A stretch of DNA of 21,391 bases from Phialocephala subalpina (Eukaryota; Ascomycota; Leotiomycetes; Helotiales; Mollisiaceae): NCBI GenBank assembly GCA_900073065.1, contig FJOG01000009.1, forward strand, positions 275,044 to 296,434. The letters run 5' to 3'. Below, in pieces: positions 9,214 to 20,650 of the stretch; the stretch's first letter is position 1; each line of letters begins with the position of its first letter. The translations under genes were made by a program, and so were the position numbers. Under the pieces are notes generated by a model. That model worked only from the letters and a program-made list of their open reading frames with translations, was not told where the DNA came from and made no database searches.

Positions 9214-12200
9214 TCAATTCTCATCCTCCACCTCCTCGAAATCAGCTCGAGTCAACAATCTCCCATCCAATATCTTCCCCATGTGAGTCTTCTCGATGCT
9301 CTCGCAATTTCTGCGAACCTTCGTCATGAGCACCTTCAAGAACCTAGTAGGGCTATTTTTGAAGGTTGACTTCACTTTGTCATTCTGCAGAATGAAACCG
9401 TCGGCAGCAACAACACAGCCTTCTTCCGATTTGTCCCATGCGAGCCCGAGCAACTCACAGACCTCGATGTACTCCTTGAACGATTCCAAGTATAGTTGTC
9501 CTGCGAACAGATTGAGCAGAACAACGAGGTGGCGGGGCAGAATCAGCTCAGGTCGCGAAGGAACTGTGAACAGGTCCAGCGCATCCAACGCACGAAATCC
9601 GAGAGTGGGCCGTGGTGCATAAAGATGCAGCGTCGTGGTCTTTGACACGCTTACATCTGGCATGATTCTTTGCGCCTCAAATGGACTGATTATCAGCATA
9701 CACTTCACAGTTTTGCTGCTGGGAGCCCCGGTACTGGTAAGAATCCAATTCACAGGCCGCTGGTAGTAGTCGGAAACGTATGATGTGGCGTTGGACACTT
9801 GGATTGTATTCGCGAAATCGGTCGTGACAAGCAGATCTTGGGGAAATTGCGAGACATTGAGGTAAGCCGCAGCGCTGGTAGTACGCATTGCTTGGAACGC
9901 TGGCATGTAAGCCTTCGAAGCGGGAATCAGATTGCCTGTAGACACAAACTTGACCAGATCAGGGTGTAAGTGATGAGTAGCAGGTCGCGCCGGTGCCGGC
10001 TTCTGGACTTGTCTCTCCTGTTCGATCTCAAGTGAGAGCTCACGCTCTTGTTCTTCTCGGAGTGTGGCGGAATCAAATTGCAGATTGTCGAGTTCTTCGC
10101 ACCGCTCTACAATCAGATTCAAGTTTCGATTGTTGCTTGCTTTCACGATCGATGTTACATCAAAGCTCGGATGAGGTCGGTATCTGTCGTCCAGGCTTTG
10201 AGATTCATCTTCGAGGAACTTGTTGGCAATAGTCTTTGACATGATCATGCCATTGTTCGTACGAGCCTCGGCCCAGATGGCACTCTATTGCTCAAATCGT
10301 TGACCCTGTACCGCCTAAAGGGGCATGCTTCGTCGCGTGTCCGTAAAGGTCTCGGAAATAGCCCAACTGAGGACATCGGATACGTCAATCTCTGCACTAT
10401 CTGGCTTAGATTTTCGTGTTAATATCTTCGTTTTGATCTCTTCTGGTACACAAAAGACGACTGATTAGCCCTTGCCCAGCTTCCTCATTCTCATACACGC
10501 TACAAAACGGTTAGTGAGGTTTAGGAAGGCACGAGATTATAGACTAACCTTGAACCAATCTGTCTTTCGTTAGATTTGGGCCTAGAGTGACAGCCGCACG
10601 ATACGACGTTGGCAACTTCAAATCGGTTCCTCTAATATGAGCCTCATCGAGGTATACAAGGCAGACATCAAGCTGCGTTGCAAATGAGGATGTTTGCAAG
10701 GCCTCAATATTGTCTTTCCGATTGATAACGCAGAGTTCATCGTTGTCGTTGAAAAAGACGACAGCTTGCGTGCTATGACTTGGCATCATTCTTAGCCACT
10801 GTTTAGCGACGTCAAGATTGCTAAGTTCGAGAATTTGGGCCCCGACATCAAGGATTACCTGTACCGTTGGTTCCATTGCCGTCACCATCGCGAGGAGAGA
10901 TTGTGCATCCGAGCTAGAAGCATCTTGACTGCATTGCATCAAGGCAACAGAATTTTCAGGTCCGAGAAGATACTCCAAGACCAGAGCGTTTGTGTGTTGC
11001 TGTTCAGGCAGATCAAGATGGCCGACACTCAGTGGAAGGAGCTTTCTAGAGTCATTAGTACCACCGAATCCGGTTATCGGATGGGTTTTGGGTTGGCCGA
11101 TGTCCCACCCCGACGCGGAAAGCTTATAGGGAAACTCCTTCATCTCTTTCGGAAAGACAATGTGTGCCAAGAAGTAATCGATAACGCTCTTGGCAAAGCG
11201 GAGAGGCGGAAAGACCTCCTCGATACACTGGAGTCGGTCCTTAAGATTGATGCCAGGAAAGTGACGGAACGCCGGCGGCAGGTCTGGAGCATCTCTTACC
11301 CAAGCTTGGTATTCAATGTCAGCTTGGTCGGATTTAACAAGGTGATAGAATGCAATAAAAATATCGTCATCCCTCAACTCGCCATAATAGTACGTCAAAG
11401 ATGTCAGTACAATGACAACGTCAGGATGGCTAAACTCTGACCGAGCGGTGGGCTGCATCGAATTAGCACAGTAAAAAGTCATTTGGATAAAAGTGGCTCC
11501 ATAGCCAAGAGCTGTCTTGGGAGCTGATGAACGGGTTTGGACAATCAACATAGCTTCCCGGCTCTGAGCTTCTATACAGGGAAAGGAAGAAGAAACCCCA
11601 TAATAAGTATAGAAATGTATACGTACGTTGTCCTTGGCGCGGTATGGCACTGCTAGCCTCGTGGTAGGCTTTCGGAAGACGTCCAGTCCATAATTAACCC
11701 TCCAGCGCTTTTGCCCAAGCGCAAAAGCTAGAACGCCACCAGCTATGAGACCTCGTAGAAGCAGAAGTGTGTCACGTGTCGAGTCTGTCCAAAAGCCACC
11801 TGACCCTGGCTTTTCGACTTAGGCGATTTCATCCGAAGAAAGAATAGGTTCTGTCAAGTACTTATAAACGGCCCGTCGGACAGGATCTGGCTGTCTAGCG
11901 ATTGGGAAACTGTTCATTCCGGTTTCGCATATGTGCTTGGCAACCCGACTGAACAGCTGAAGCTCGGCGTCTACCCGTAGGATTCGAGTTCTGGGGAAAC
12001 TTCCTGGCTGACGGTCGTTAATGCTGATCGAGTCGGGGAACAATTTCCTGACACTTGGCGCGAAGGCTTTGACGAGGTCCAGCAGATGCTGAATACAGAC
12101 CCAGCGGTCGGGGCTGAACTCAATGGGTCGCTGCGTACCCATGGTGTAAATGAGTTCGAATTTGACGCTGAAATTTTCGTCGCTCTCGTCCATAATGTCA

Positions 12201-14117
12201 CGAGAAGACTTGTCAAAAAACTGCTGCGTACTCAAAAGAGGGCTGCCAACTTTCTCCTTGTTTGTGATGAAGCACTCGAGGCCCATGAGCTTAAAAGATA
12301 GAATATGCTCAGGCTGAACGAGAAGAATACCACTATTATCCATACATTCTCGGTAGATTTTACCAATTGCAGCCGCCTCGGCTTGCCCAAGTTTGATGGA
12401 ACGAGAAAATGGCATATGATACACCCGTCTGTCTACGAGCTCTCCAAGTTTGGATACCAGCATCTGGAACATCTCCTTGGACTGTGGCTTGGCCACGATC
12501 ACACGAACCAATCTGGAGCCATCTGCAAGAGACGCAGCCACGATAGGGACGATGACGGACGATTTTCCTTCTCCCATATTCAGCTGCATGACCGTGTTCG
12601 CGCCGGACTTTGGGCTTCTCATCTGCTCGGCGATTTGTTCTTGTACTTCTCGAATCATAATACTACTCTCAACTTCTAGGAGTAGTGATTCGGGGTACTC
12701 TAATGGATTCCAATTCGTATGACTAGGATTCTGCAGCTCCCTGAAGAGGTCTGTATGATTGCCAGCCAAGCTGAGAAGTCGTTCAGCCCGGTGAAGATCA
12801 GTTAAAGCACGGCCATACTGAACAATGCACATCTGCCAGTCAGGTGTGATCTTTTGCCAACCCCTACGTGAGAGCTGTTGGAGGAGAAAGATTGGAGATA
12901 CCCTAGGCCATTGCTTGACGCTAGCGACGATTGCCGATGCCTTTGATCCGTTTGGAGAGGTCAAGCAGGACGAGATGGCATCGTAGACCCGGTGCACATG
13001 CTTTTGGCAGCGATCGAGGTAGCCGACGAGAGTATCCCTGATGGAGTTTGAATCCAGTCGCACTGTTGATAGACTGCCCCAGTGGTGCAAAGAGGCAAGA
13101 CTACTACGCAGGTCATTGACGTAATTCTCTTCTCATAGCTTGAGCTGGTCTGAGATTCCAAACCTTGTAACAGCGCGGAGAGTCGCAAAATTGGCTTTTC
13201 TGCATTTGAGTCGGAAGATATGATGCTGTTGATGTTCTGTGTATCACAATCCGACAGATCAGGGGTCGAGCGAGCAAAGATGTCATCAATGCCAACGAAG
13301 CCGCGTGCTTGCTTTCTCTGGGTATTCAGAATTCGATTAGAACTTGGATATAGCGGTTGTGTCAAGGGGCTAATCTGTTGTCTTCTGAGAGCGTCCGCAA
13401 TGGCCTCCAGATACTTATCGTATCGATGATTCTCAAACCAGGTCTTGAAATCCGGCTTCGCGATCTGTATCGCCTTGCTGATATCGATGTAGGGGGAGGG
13501 AGTGCCGGAGGTATAGCAACTAGGAACGACTGGTACCTCACAGGGCCATTGAATCTCAAGCTCCTTGAGTAATTTGTCGACAGCCTGAGTCTGATTGCTT
13601 TGGAACGTGCTTTGTCGTCGTCTCTGAAGTGCATGGAGGGTCTCCCTAGGCTGTTGAGGAAGCTTCGCATCAGGACTTTGAGGGAATGGAAGAAGTGCCA
13701 CCCGGAAAGCATTGCGCAGGTTGGAAGTATTGACTCGGGAGCCTTTTCTGAGATGGAATGAGTTGAGCAACGGAGCAGACATTCGGATTACATCTGGTGC
13801 GGAGAAAAAGAATGCTAGTGACTGAAGAATCTGCATATTGGCATTTTCTGCGAACGCCAGCGTCGATAGCCACATCATGAAGCCAAACTTTTCGAATCGG
13901 GGAGCTGATCTACTTAGAACATTGTGAAGGCTGCTCCAGTATTCAGACGGGATCTTGAGCGGTTCGAGAAGCTGCTTGTCACTATATTTCAGGTCGCATA
14001 ACGGGAGGGCTACTCCGGGCTTATAACCAGATGTTCTCAGGCAAAGTGCTTCATTAACCATAAGGAGAGAAGAGATCCCACATAAGGTGGGAGCCTCTAA
14101 ACTGAAGTACACGCAGT

Positions 14118-14211
14118 CTGAAAGAACAGTAGGAGCTGCGGGCTACTGCAAGTCTCAAACAAAGAAGATTCTAGAGTTGACACGTGAGTTCCACGTGACT
14201 GTGGAACAACA
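14118..14211 (-). repeat. Probable copia 3' LTR (short or truncated)
   Basis: In element orientation, the purine run AAGGGGAG (14219-14212) is followed directly by TGTTGTTCC at 14211, the usual polypurine-tract/LTR boundary of copia elements that begin TGTTG. Two CACGTG-containing strings (about 14180-14200) lie just inside it. The expected CAACA end is not seen, so the inner edge at about 14118 is a guess and the LTR may be truncated by the same event that removed the element's 5' part. Confidence 0.6.
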
Positions 14212-15135
14212 CTCCCCTTAACTCGAATCTTTTTTAGTCCCCGTGTCCCGAGTTCATATCCAAGTCCTTATTACTATCGCCGACATTCGAATCTAAGTCC
14301 TCTATAGCAATAGAGTTGTCTAAATCTTTCATGTTGACTACTCTTATCTTGCCCATAAAGTATTTGAACTTCTTTAGAGCCAAAGGCTTCGTCAATACAT
14401 CAACGACGTTCTCCGTTCCTACAATTCTCTCGGTGAAAAGATCCTTAACTTCCATCGCCCTCTCTCTTAGAAAGTGATATCGAACGTCGATATGCTTAGT
14501 GCGGTTGTATAGCTCTGGGTTTCTTGACAATTTCAAAGTAGCATTATTGTCCATCTTCAAAGTCACAAATGAAATGTACTTCATTATGCGCAAGTCGTTG
14601 ACAAATCTTCGGAGCTAGACTCTCTCTCGTGCAGCTTTTGCACCGGCAACCCTTTTAGTATCCGTTGTTGAGAGCGAGTTGCTCTTTTGACGCTGAGAGC
14701 ACCAAAAAATCGGAGCTCCTGCAAGTAGATACACCCATCCAGTTGTCGACCGACGTGTGTCAAGACACATAGTATAGTCGGAGTCGGAATACCCAAGAAG
14801 ACTACCCCAATTTGGCTCTTGACTTCGCTTGTAGAAGAGACCAACATCTTTTGCTTCATTTAAATATGCCTAGACGTCGATTATTGCATCGATATGAGTT
14901 TGATTTGGGTTGGAAGTGAATCGTGCCAATAAGCTGCTGTTGTATGTGATGTCAAGGCGAGTTTGATTCGCCACCCAGTTTAGAGATCCAATCTGTGAAG
15001 CATAGAGAGCCTTCGTTGCTGGCTTCGCAATTGCCGTCTTCTCGGCTTCCAGAATGATGTTTGGATCCATAGGGACGCTTTTAGGCGGGAGATTTTGAAA
15101 TCCGAAGCGTTCGAGCGCAGTTTCAAGGTATTATC
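14118..15135 (-). mobile_element. 5'-truncated Ty1/copia retrotransposon remnant inside the DUF3638 pseudogene
   Basis: Read on the minus strand, this is the last part of a copia Pol polyprotein and the element's 3' end. It starts in the final segment of reverse transcriptase (LERFGFQNLPPKSVPMDPN, then ASQIGSLNWVANQTRLDITY), passes through GLFYKRS, GYSDSDYTMCLDTRRSTTGW and YLLAGAPIFWCSQRQKSNSL, and ends with the RNase H tail NRTKHIDVRYHFLRE and VVDVLTKPLALKKFKYF. It stops at 14234. A polypurine tract (14219-14212) and LTR-like end follow. Gag, protease, integrase, most of RT and the 5' LTR are missing. Two in-frame TAG codons (14872-14870, 14617-14615) interrupt the coding part. The host frame leaves off at about 15136 and resumes by about 14112. 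Both edges are approximate, and no target-site duplication was found. Confidence 0.9.
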
Positions 15136-18100
15136 AGATGTTTGTGAGAAGTAATCCCAGAGAACTCCTTTCAAGTTGTCGTTCACGGGGTAGGGCAAGG
15201 ATCTACGTTCATGGCATACGATGCTTGACATGACGAAAGCCTTGAATCCTTGTGCTGAATTTTGTGCTCGGTCCCGAGATAAATACACACTATCGTAATT
15301 GACAGTATGTTCCTCGGCGCCGAAACCTGAGACTCGGACGGTAGATGACCGAATGAGGTCGCGTTCGAGGAGATGGACCTGGACACGATCTAGTCGCAGT
15401 CTCTTAATGCATGATGATGGGTCGAATATAGTGTATGTCTTGGCTTGGTCCAAAATCGAATTGATAGATATATGAAATCTGCCGTGCTGAGCCATGAACC
15501 CAAGCTTTCCAGACCAAGTAACACTTTGCATAACGCGCTCATTTTGAGGATAGAACTTCCTTTCTGGAGTCAGTTCCGCAATTCGATTCAGGATTTCGAC
15601 CTCCTTCTGGGTGAGTCGAACAAAGGATCGGACGGCAGCAGAGTCCAAGATCGAGAGTGCTTGTTTTGTTCCGGTTCTCTTAATGAGAGGATCAGGTAAG
15701 CAGAAGGAAGTGAGGCCGTGGAGATAACACAAAAATAGCTTGCTCTGCAAACTGCCATTGTCAACCAACCTTCCAATGTGACTATCCACACGGTATGCAT
15801 GAGCCTTCGTGGCAGAGTCTTTCTTGATGTTGACTCGAACATGACCGGAGGTCGCCACGTGCATGACCTCCCCTTCTGGAATAATAACAAGGCGATGGCC
15901 ACTTCTCTCATGTTTGAGTATAAGCTTGTCGCAAAGTCCAAGGAGAGTTCCGAGAGACTGATCAACATCAACGAACATTCCGCGAAATTGTCTCGACTCG
16001 ATGGTTGAGTTGTGTGACTTCAGATAGAACCCCAGCTGGAGTCTAGGAAGCTCAATATCCACCGAGGACGAGGAATGGTGGAATATGTTATGGATTCGGG
16101 AAGCGTCTTGAAGGGGGGAAAGTAGCTTTGATATCAATTTCCCTGTCTCACTCTTGACTCCTACCAAAGATGCTTCATGCTTCATCAGACGCCATTTAGA
16201 GCCGGTGCTAGTTCTGATTAATTTCCAGTTGTCCGGAGATTCAGTCCAGGGATCCTCTGCAGGGCGAAATTCCATGGAGTCGTTATTGATGTTGTACCAG
16301 TGGATAAAGTTATCAATGAAAGCCGACGGAAACTCTCCCAAAATTAGCCTCGAGGGGATGAGCTGGTATTTTCGATCACCCTTGACAGCCTGGACAATGA
16401 GATCTGACCCCACGGGTTTGCCAGCTTCGTCTAAGACCGACTCAATGTTGAAATGAAGAATATAGTCAGAGAACTCCTTCTTGCCAGAAAACTGCATACC
16501 TTGAGCAGTGGTGGGCATAACCTCCAGGCATAATTGTCCGAACAAGGTGCGGTACATTGGGTGCCGTTCGTATTGCTGAGGAAGACGAGCTAATGGAAGT
16601 CCATTCACAAGAAGTTCGCCAGTCAGAAGGTTGAAATGGACGGAGAGTGAAACGCCGCCGCTGCCAACCGCGGTTCGACTGACTAGCCAATGATCTAGAT
16701 CTCGGGACATGATTTGCCAGCTGTCTCCTGCTTGGTACGCTGACCAAGACTTCTTTATGGCATCGTCCACAGACTCGTTCTTTCCCTGCAGGAAATCTCT
16801 CCTCACGATATTATAGCTGCGATAAGAGAGACCTTTCTAACGCCAGTAGAGTCGTGTAATCAAAGGGTTAGAGGAGCCGGAGATGGATAAACTTTCTTCT
16901 TGGATGACAATTGAGCATTGGAGGAAGACTGAGGCTTGTTTCTGGATGGACAAAGTGGCGTTTAGACATGTTCCCTCGAGGTTGAAGGAGTCGGCACAAA
17001 TTAAAGCAAGCTCGACAACCTTGGAGCGAAGTTCAGCTCGTTGGTGATCATCCGTGGATTTGCGCGCCTTCTCTTTTAGGTAATTAACCCATTTGAAAGA
17101 TATTTCCCGAATCGTAACCAAGTAAGCTAAAGACTTATCTCGAATTTCCTCGGAGGTTGTCAATGACAGAATGCGTGTCGCCAGAGTGACAAGAGTACCA
17201 AGCACTTGGGAAGACTCCCAATTCTCCTTGATTCTTTGCAGGGCCCGATCGAGAGCGGTCAAGAGGGTTTCGACAAAGGTAAGATTGCCTACAATTGCGT
17301 GGCCCTCTCTGAGGACATTACCACCACTGGCAGGTCCAGCCTGGTAGATTGCTTGCAGTATTACAAGACCCGTCTCGATCTTCTTCAAGTCCACAATTGG
17401 CATGACAAGTTGAAGTAATATGTTTTGCCACTGGATTCGACAGCCCAGGGGAAGAGTGCTTAAAGCTCTGTACTCGTCTATGGACATACCATCAGGGCAT
17501 TCGGATTGGCTAGCCATGACCGCGTTTGGAGAAGGGCCATGAGGTGTCGAGGCTGGGCGAAAGAGGAACTGCTGAAGATAGGAAAGCTTTTGAGGTAAAG
17601 TGAACGTGCACGACTTCGGAGTTTTGTCTGTGATCTGAAAACTGCTCACAAAGCACCCAAGCTTGGCGTCGTGATATTCATACCTGAGTTCACTGTTGAG
17701 GCAGACTTGGCTCTCGGTTGCGTCGCTTACGCCTTTTCCATGGCGGTGTGTTCCCATGTGAGGTTTGTTTTGCGAGAGAATTCCGATACGCCGCTCTCGG
17801 CTAAAGGGGGTGAAAAAGGTCGAAAGTCCGCAAACATCTTCATGTAGTGGAAAGTTGTTACGTGATCGTTCTGCAGACACGTACTCAGCCTTAAGGACCT
17901 CAACGATGACAAAAACCGCCGTGTCTCGCCAATGACCAAACCAGGGTGGGACATTCAGCTCGAAAACCGTAGCCTGTGCTTCCAGGGACGCGCTTGGAAG
18001 AGGCCACTCGTGGACTTTGATTTCAACCTTATCGGCTTTTGACTGGTAATCACATTTCTTGCAATTACCATCTCGATGTTTTTGTTCGCGAAAGTCATTG

Positions 18101-19994
18101 AACACATCGGTGACGACTTCATGAGTGTCGTGATCGACAGAATCGCGGAGTTTCATCCAGGAATCGTACTCGACCTTCTTCTTGAGAAGTTCCTCTCTCT
18201 TTCTTTGTCGGGCTTCGGCGGCTTCCTTTTCGATCTTTTGGAGCAATTGTCTGTGCTCAGCGGACTGCGTGAAGTATTGGACGGCAAAAGAGTTCTGACT
18301 TCCAAATTCTTGGAATATATGCGGGGCTCGGAACTTCGCACGAGAACGACGGACGAGATAATCCTCCACATGAAGCAGTCTTTGCATCTGGGATTTGAAT
18401 GGTAGCACCAGAGATGTCAAGACATCTCGCGGTATGCCGGGGTCGTAGTCTTTGAGGAGTCCGCAAATGTGCGTCGCAGATTCGTCACCAGCAATCCAGA
18501 GCTCAAGGCTGGTTAGGAGCATTATGGAAGTAGCCTCTGGATTATCTGTGTACAGCGTATGTGCGATTGCATGATAGCTTCGAATCAAGACGGCCAGTTT
18601 TCCGCAGGTGGTAAGGCCGCCCTTGTGGTGGTTCAGCCAAGTTCCCAGATGGTGTTCTACCCACGCCTCGACAGCCTTCAAGTCATGAACCACAAGGTCT
18701 GAATTTGAAAATGCCGTAATACTAGGCAATTCATCTGCTGGATACTTTTTCGGGCCGTATTTTCGCTGAACAGACGCAGAAGGGTTCGTTGCCTTTCGAT
18801 TTTCCATCGTCCTCAGGTATTGATCCAGCGCTGGTAGGACAATGGAGGTATCGGAATCGAACTCCAACCACCCCAGGCGAGATAGGTTGCAGGATGGCTC
18901 GGCGTTTTTCGTGATGGTCAACCATTTTGCTTGAAGATCACGATCGGTATCTTGCATGATTCTGCGAACAAAGTCAAGACCAGGTTCATCAGAAGAAGAG
19001 CCCAGTTTGAGCAAACGGCGAACAAGCTATGCATTCATTGCGAAAATGAGATCGCTCGAAAGGGAATCAGAATACCTATGTGACAACTCAAGAACGTAAC
19101 TGAGTAGGAAAACCATGAAAAGCTTGTACGTGTCTGTAGGCATATTCGATGCTGCGGCCAATCGGAAGAGTTCAAGTTGAATCGCGACGCGGACGAGCAG
19201 CTATAAAGAACATCTCCGCCATGGCTTCAAAGCATTAGCGAGCATGACTTCTTCTCGGGTATTCTTGATCAGCCGGGGAACATCCACGGGTTGTGCAAGG
19301 GGACCTAAGAAAGCAAGGAAAAGCTCGGTAATCATCTTCGGGTGCGTCTTATCCCGTTCTTCGTTGTGCATTTGGCCTGCTTTTCTCGCCTGGGGTTGTG
19401 TTCCAGGGGCTTTCTGATGGCTCATCGTGGCGAGGGTATCTGCAATTGTAGCTCGAAAAGTCGGTTGCTCGAAGGCTTCGCGTTTCAAATCCAGAGCTGC
19501 TCCAGGGAAGGAGCGCCGAAGTCTGCCCTTGGTTGCAAAGACTGCTTCGTTGAGAGGAGATAGCTCGAATGCCTCCACGCGAATAGAGTTGTCGACTTTG
19601 CTCAGGAGAAGCCCAGCGTTTTGAGCGCGTACATGCAGCGGGATAGTCCCATCTATATAAAGGTTAGCAAGACTTAATACTCCACAGGATCTTAACACTC
19701 GCCTCCGTCCGAGAGAACTTTGAGAGCAGTTTTTAACCGCTCGTCATCAATAGAACCGGAAGTGTGTACACTCTTCAAATTATTCATCAGGACAATGATT
19801 GGATTAATTGAGAGGCTCTGGTGATCCGGAAGATGGGCTTTGAACTTCCAGAGAGCATCGATCGTGGTGTCAATCAAAACAGATTCGTACTCTGTATTGA
19901 AGTCATCCTTCTGAGGCAACTCTGGGGGAAGGAAGACGTGGTGAATCAGGTATTGAACAACTCCAAGGGAGAGACCGTTACTGAAAGGTGCCAT

Positions 19995-20650
19995 GGCAAA
20001 TGTGACGGTGATAAGCAGATCGATCTCGCAGGTAGGGAGAGACGAGTGCGGCGTTGCCAACGAAAGGTCTTCGGGGATTTGATATAAAGGCGCGCATGCA
20101 AGAGGTTTCGAAAGATGCAACGGATCGTTATTGCCGCCAGGCAGCAGATTCTGTTGCAGCGAACAAAAGACTCGAAGGCAGGCGATGACCGGGAGTGGTG
20201 ATGGTGTGGTGGGAGGAAGAAACGCGTAGACAGGATTTTCATGTCGAGTGCTCGAGAATTTTTATCCAAGAAACGGACTTTCAAGGTCGTCAATTTTTGA
20301 TTCGCCCGCCACGGGAACTTGCGAATGACGCTTTAGCCAACAACGTAGCATGGTTTCTGTTTGAATATATTCGGCATGTAATCTTCTTAAGAAGACATTT
20401 GAACTTCTGTGAGACATGGATGCATCTTTGTTTGGTGTTCAGTGGGCTGCCGCACAGTCAGGGGCTAGATTTACGGTCGCTGCACTTCCAGCCACTCGAG
20501 TACCTCGACATTATGGCTGACTCGCGAGGTTGCATATGAGGTATAGACATGACAAGGTAAGTTCTTGTGAGACTGGCACAAGGTTGAGGTGAGATTGAAG
20601 TTGAAGTCGTTGAAGTAAATACTATAGTGGGGTTATACGAGTTTCTCAAA
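19995..20650. other. Upstream region of the DUF3638 pseudogene
   Basis: This is presumably the former promoter and 5' leader of the giant gene starting at 19994. Open frames on both strands (19946-20293 minus, 20195-20539 plus, 20458-20649 minus) show no recognisable domain and are treated as chance. Base composition drifts toward AT over the last 150 bases before the AT-rich block. Confidence 0.5.

Larger units (their letters stand above)
9214..19994 (-). pseudogene. Giant DUF6606-DUF3638-DUF3645 family gene, inactivated
   Basis: This family of roughly 3,000-residue fungal proteins has no settled function; databases sometimes call members ubiquitinyl hydrolase-like. It begins at ATG 19994 (MAPFSNGLSLGVVQYLIHHV, the DUF6606 start). 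Introns: 19653-19702 (GC..AG), probably 11453-11626 (174 nt, in-frame) and 10500-10548. DUF3638 carries QLNMGEGKSSVIVPI (Walker-A-like, Met at 12577) and DESDE (12190-12176). DUF3645 follows with LRGLIAGGVLAFALGQKRW, SEFSHPDVVIVLTSLTYYYG, LDEAHIRGTDLKL (DEAH 10648-10637) and MRMRKLGKG. The C-terminal exon ends at 9214. Lesions are in-frame stops at 19203-19201, 19029-19027, 16839-16837, 11821-11819, 10467-10465, 10317-10315 and 10287-10285, a frameshift near 13125, and a copia remnant at about 14118-15135. Family-like sequence resumes in frame after each stop, so decay is fairly recent. Confidence 0.93.

Noticed and set aside
10835..11440. Plus-strand open frame of 201 codons
   Set aside because: It is antisense to the DUF3645 region, which matches its family on the minus strand.
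10285..19203. Idea that A-to-I RNA editing of UAG to UGG rescues the giant gene
   Set aside because: Such editing is known in some ascomycetes during sexual development, and several stops are TAG where Trp is expected. But two stops are TAA, and the frameshift and copia remnant cannot be repaired this way.
20195..20539. Plus-strand open frame of 114 codons upstream of the giant gene
   Set aside because: No domain, intron signal or family resemblance was seen; it is probably chance in the former promoter region.
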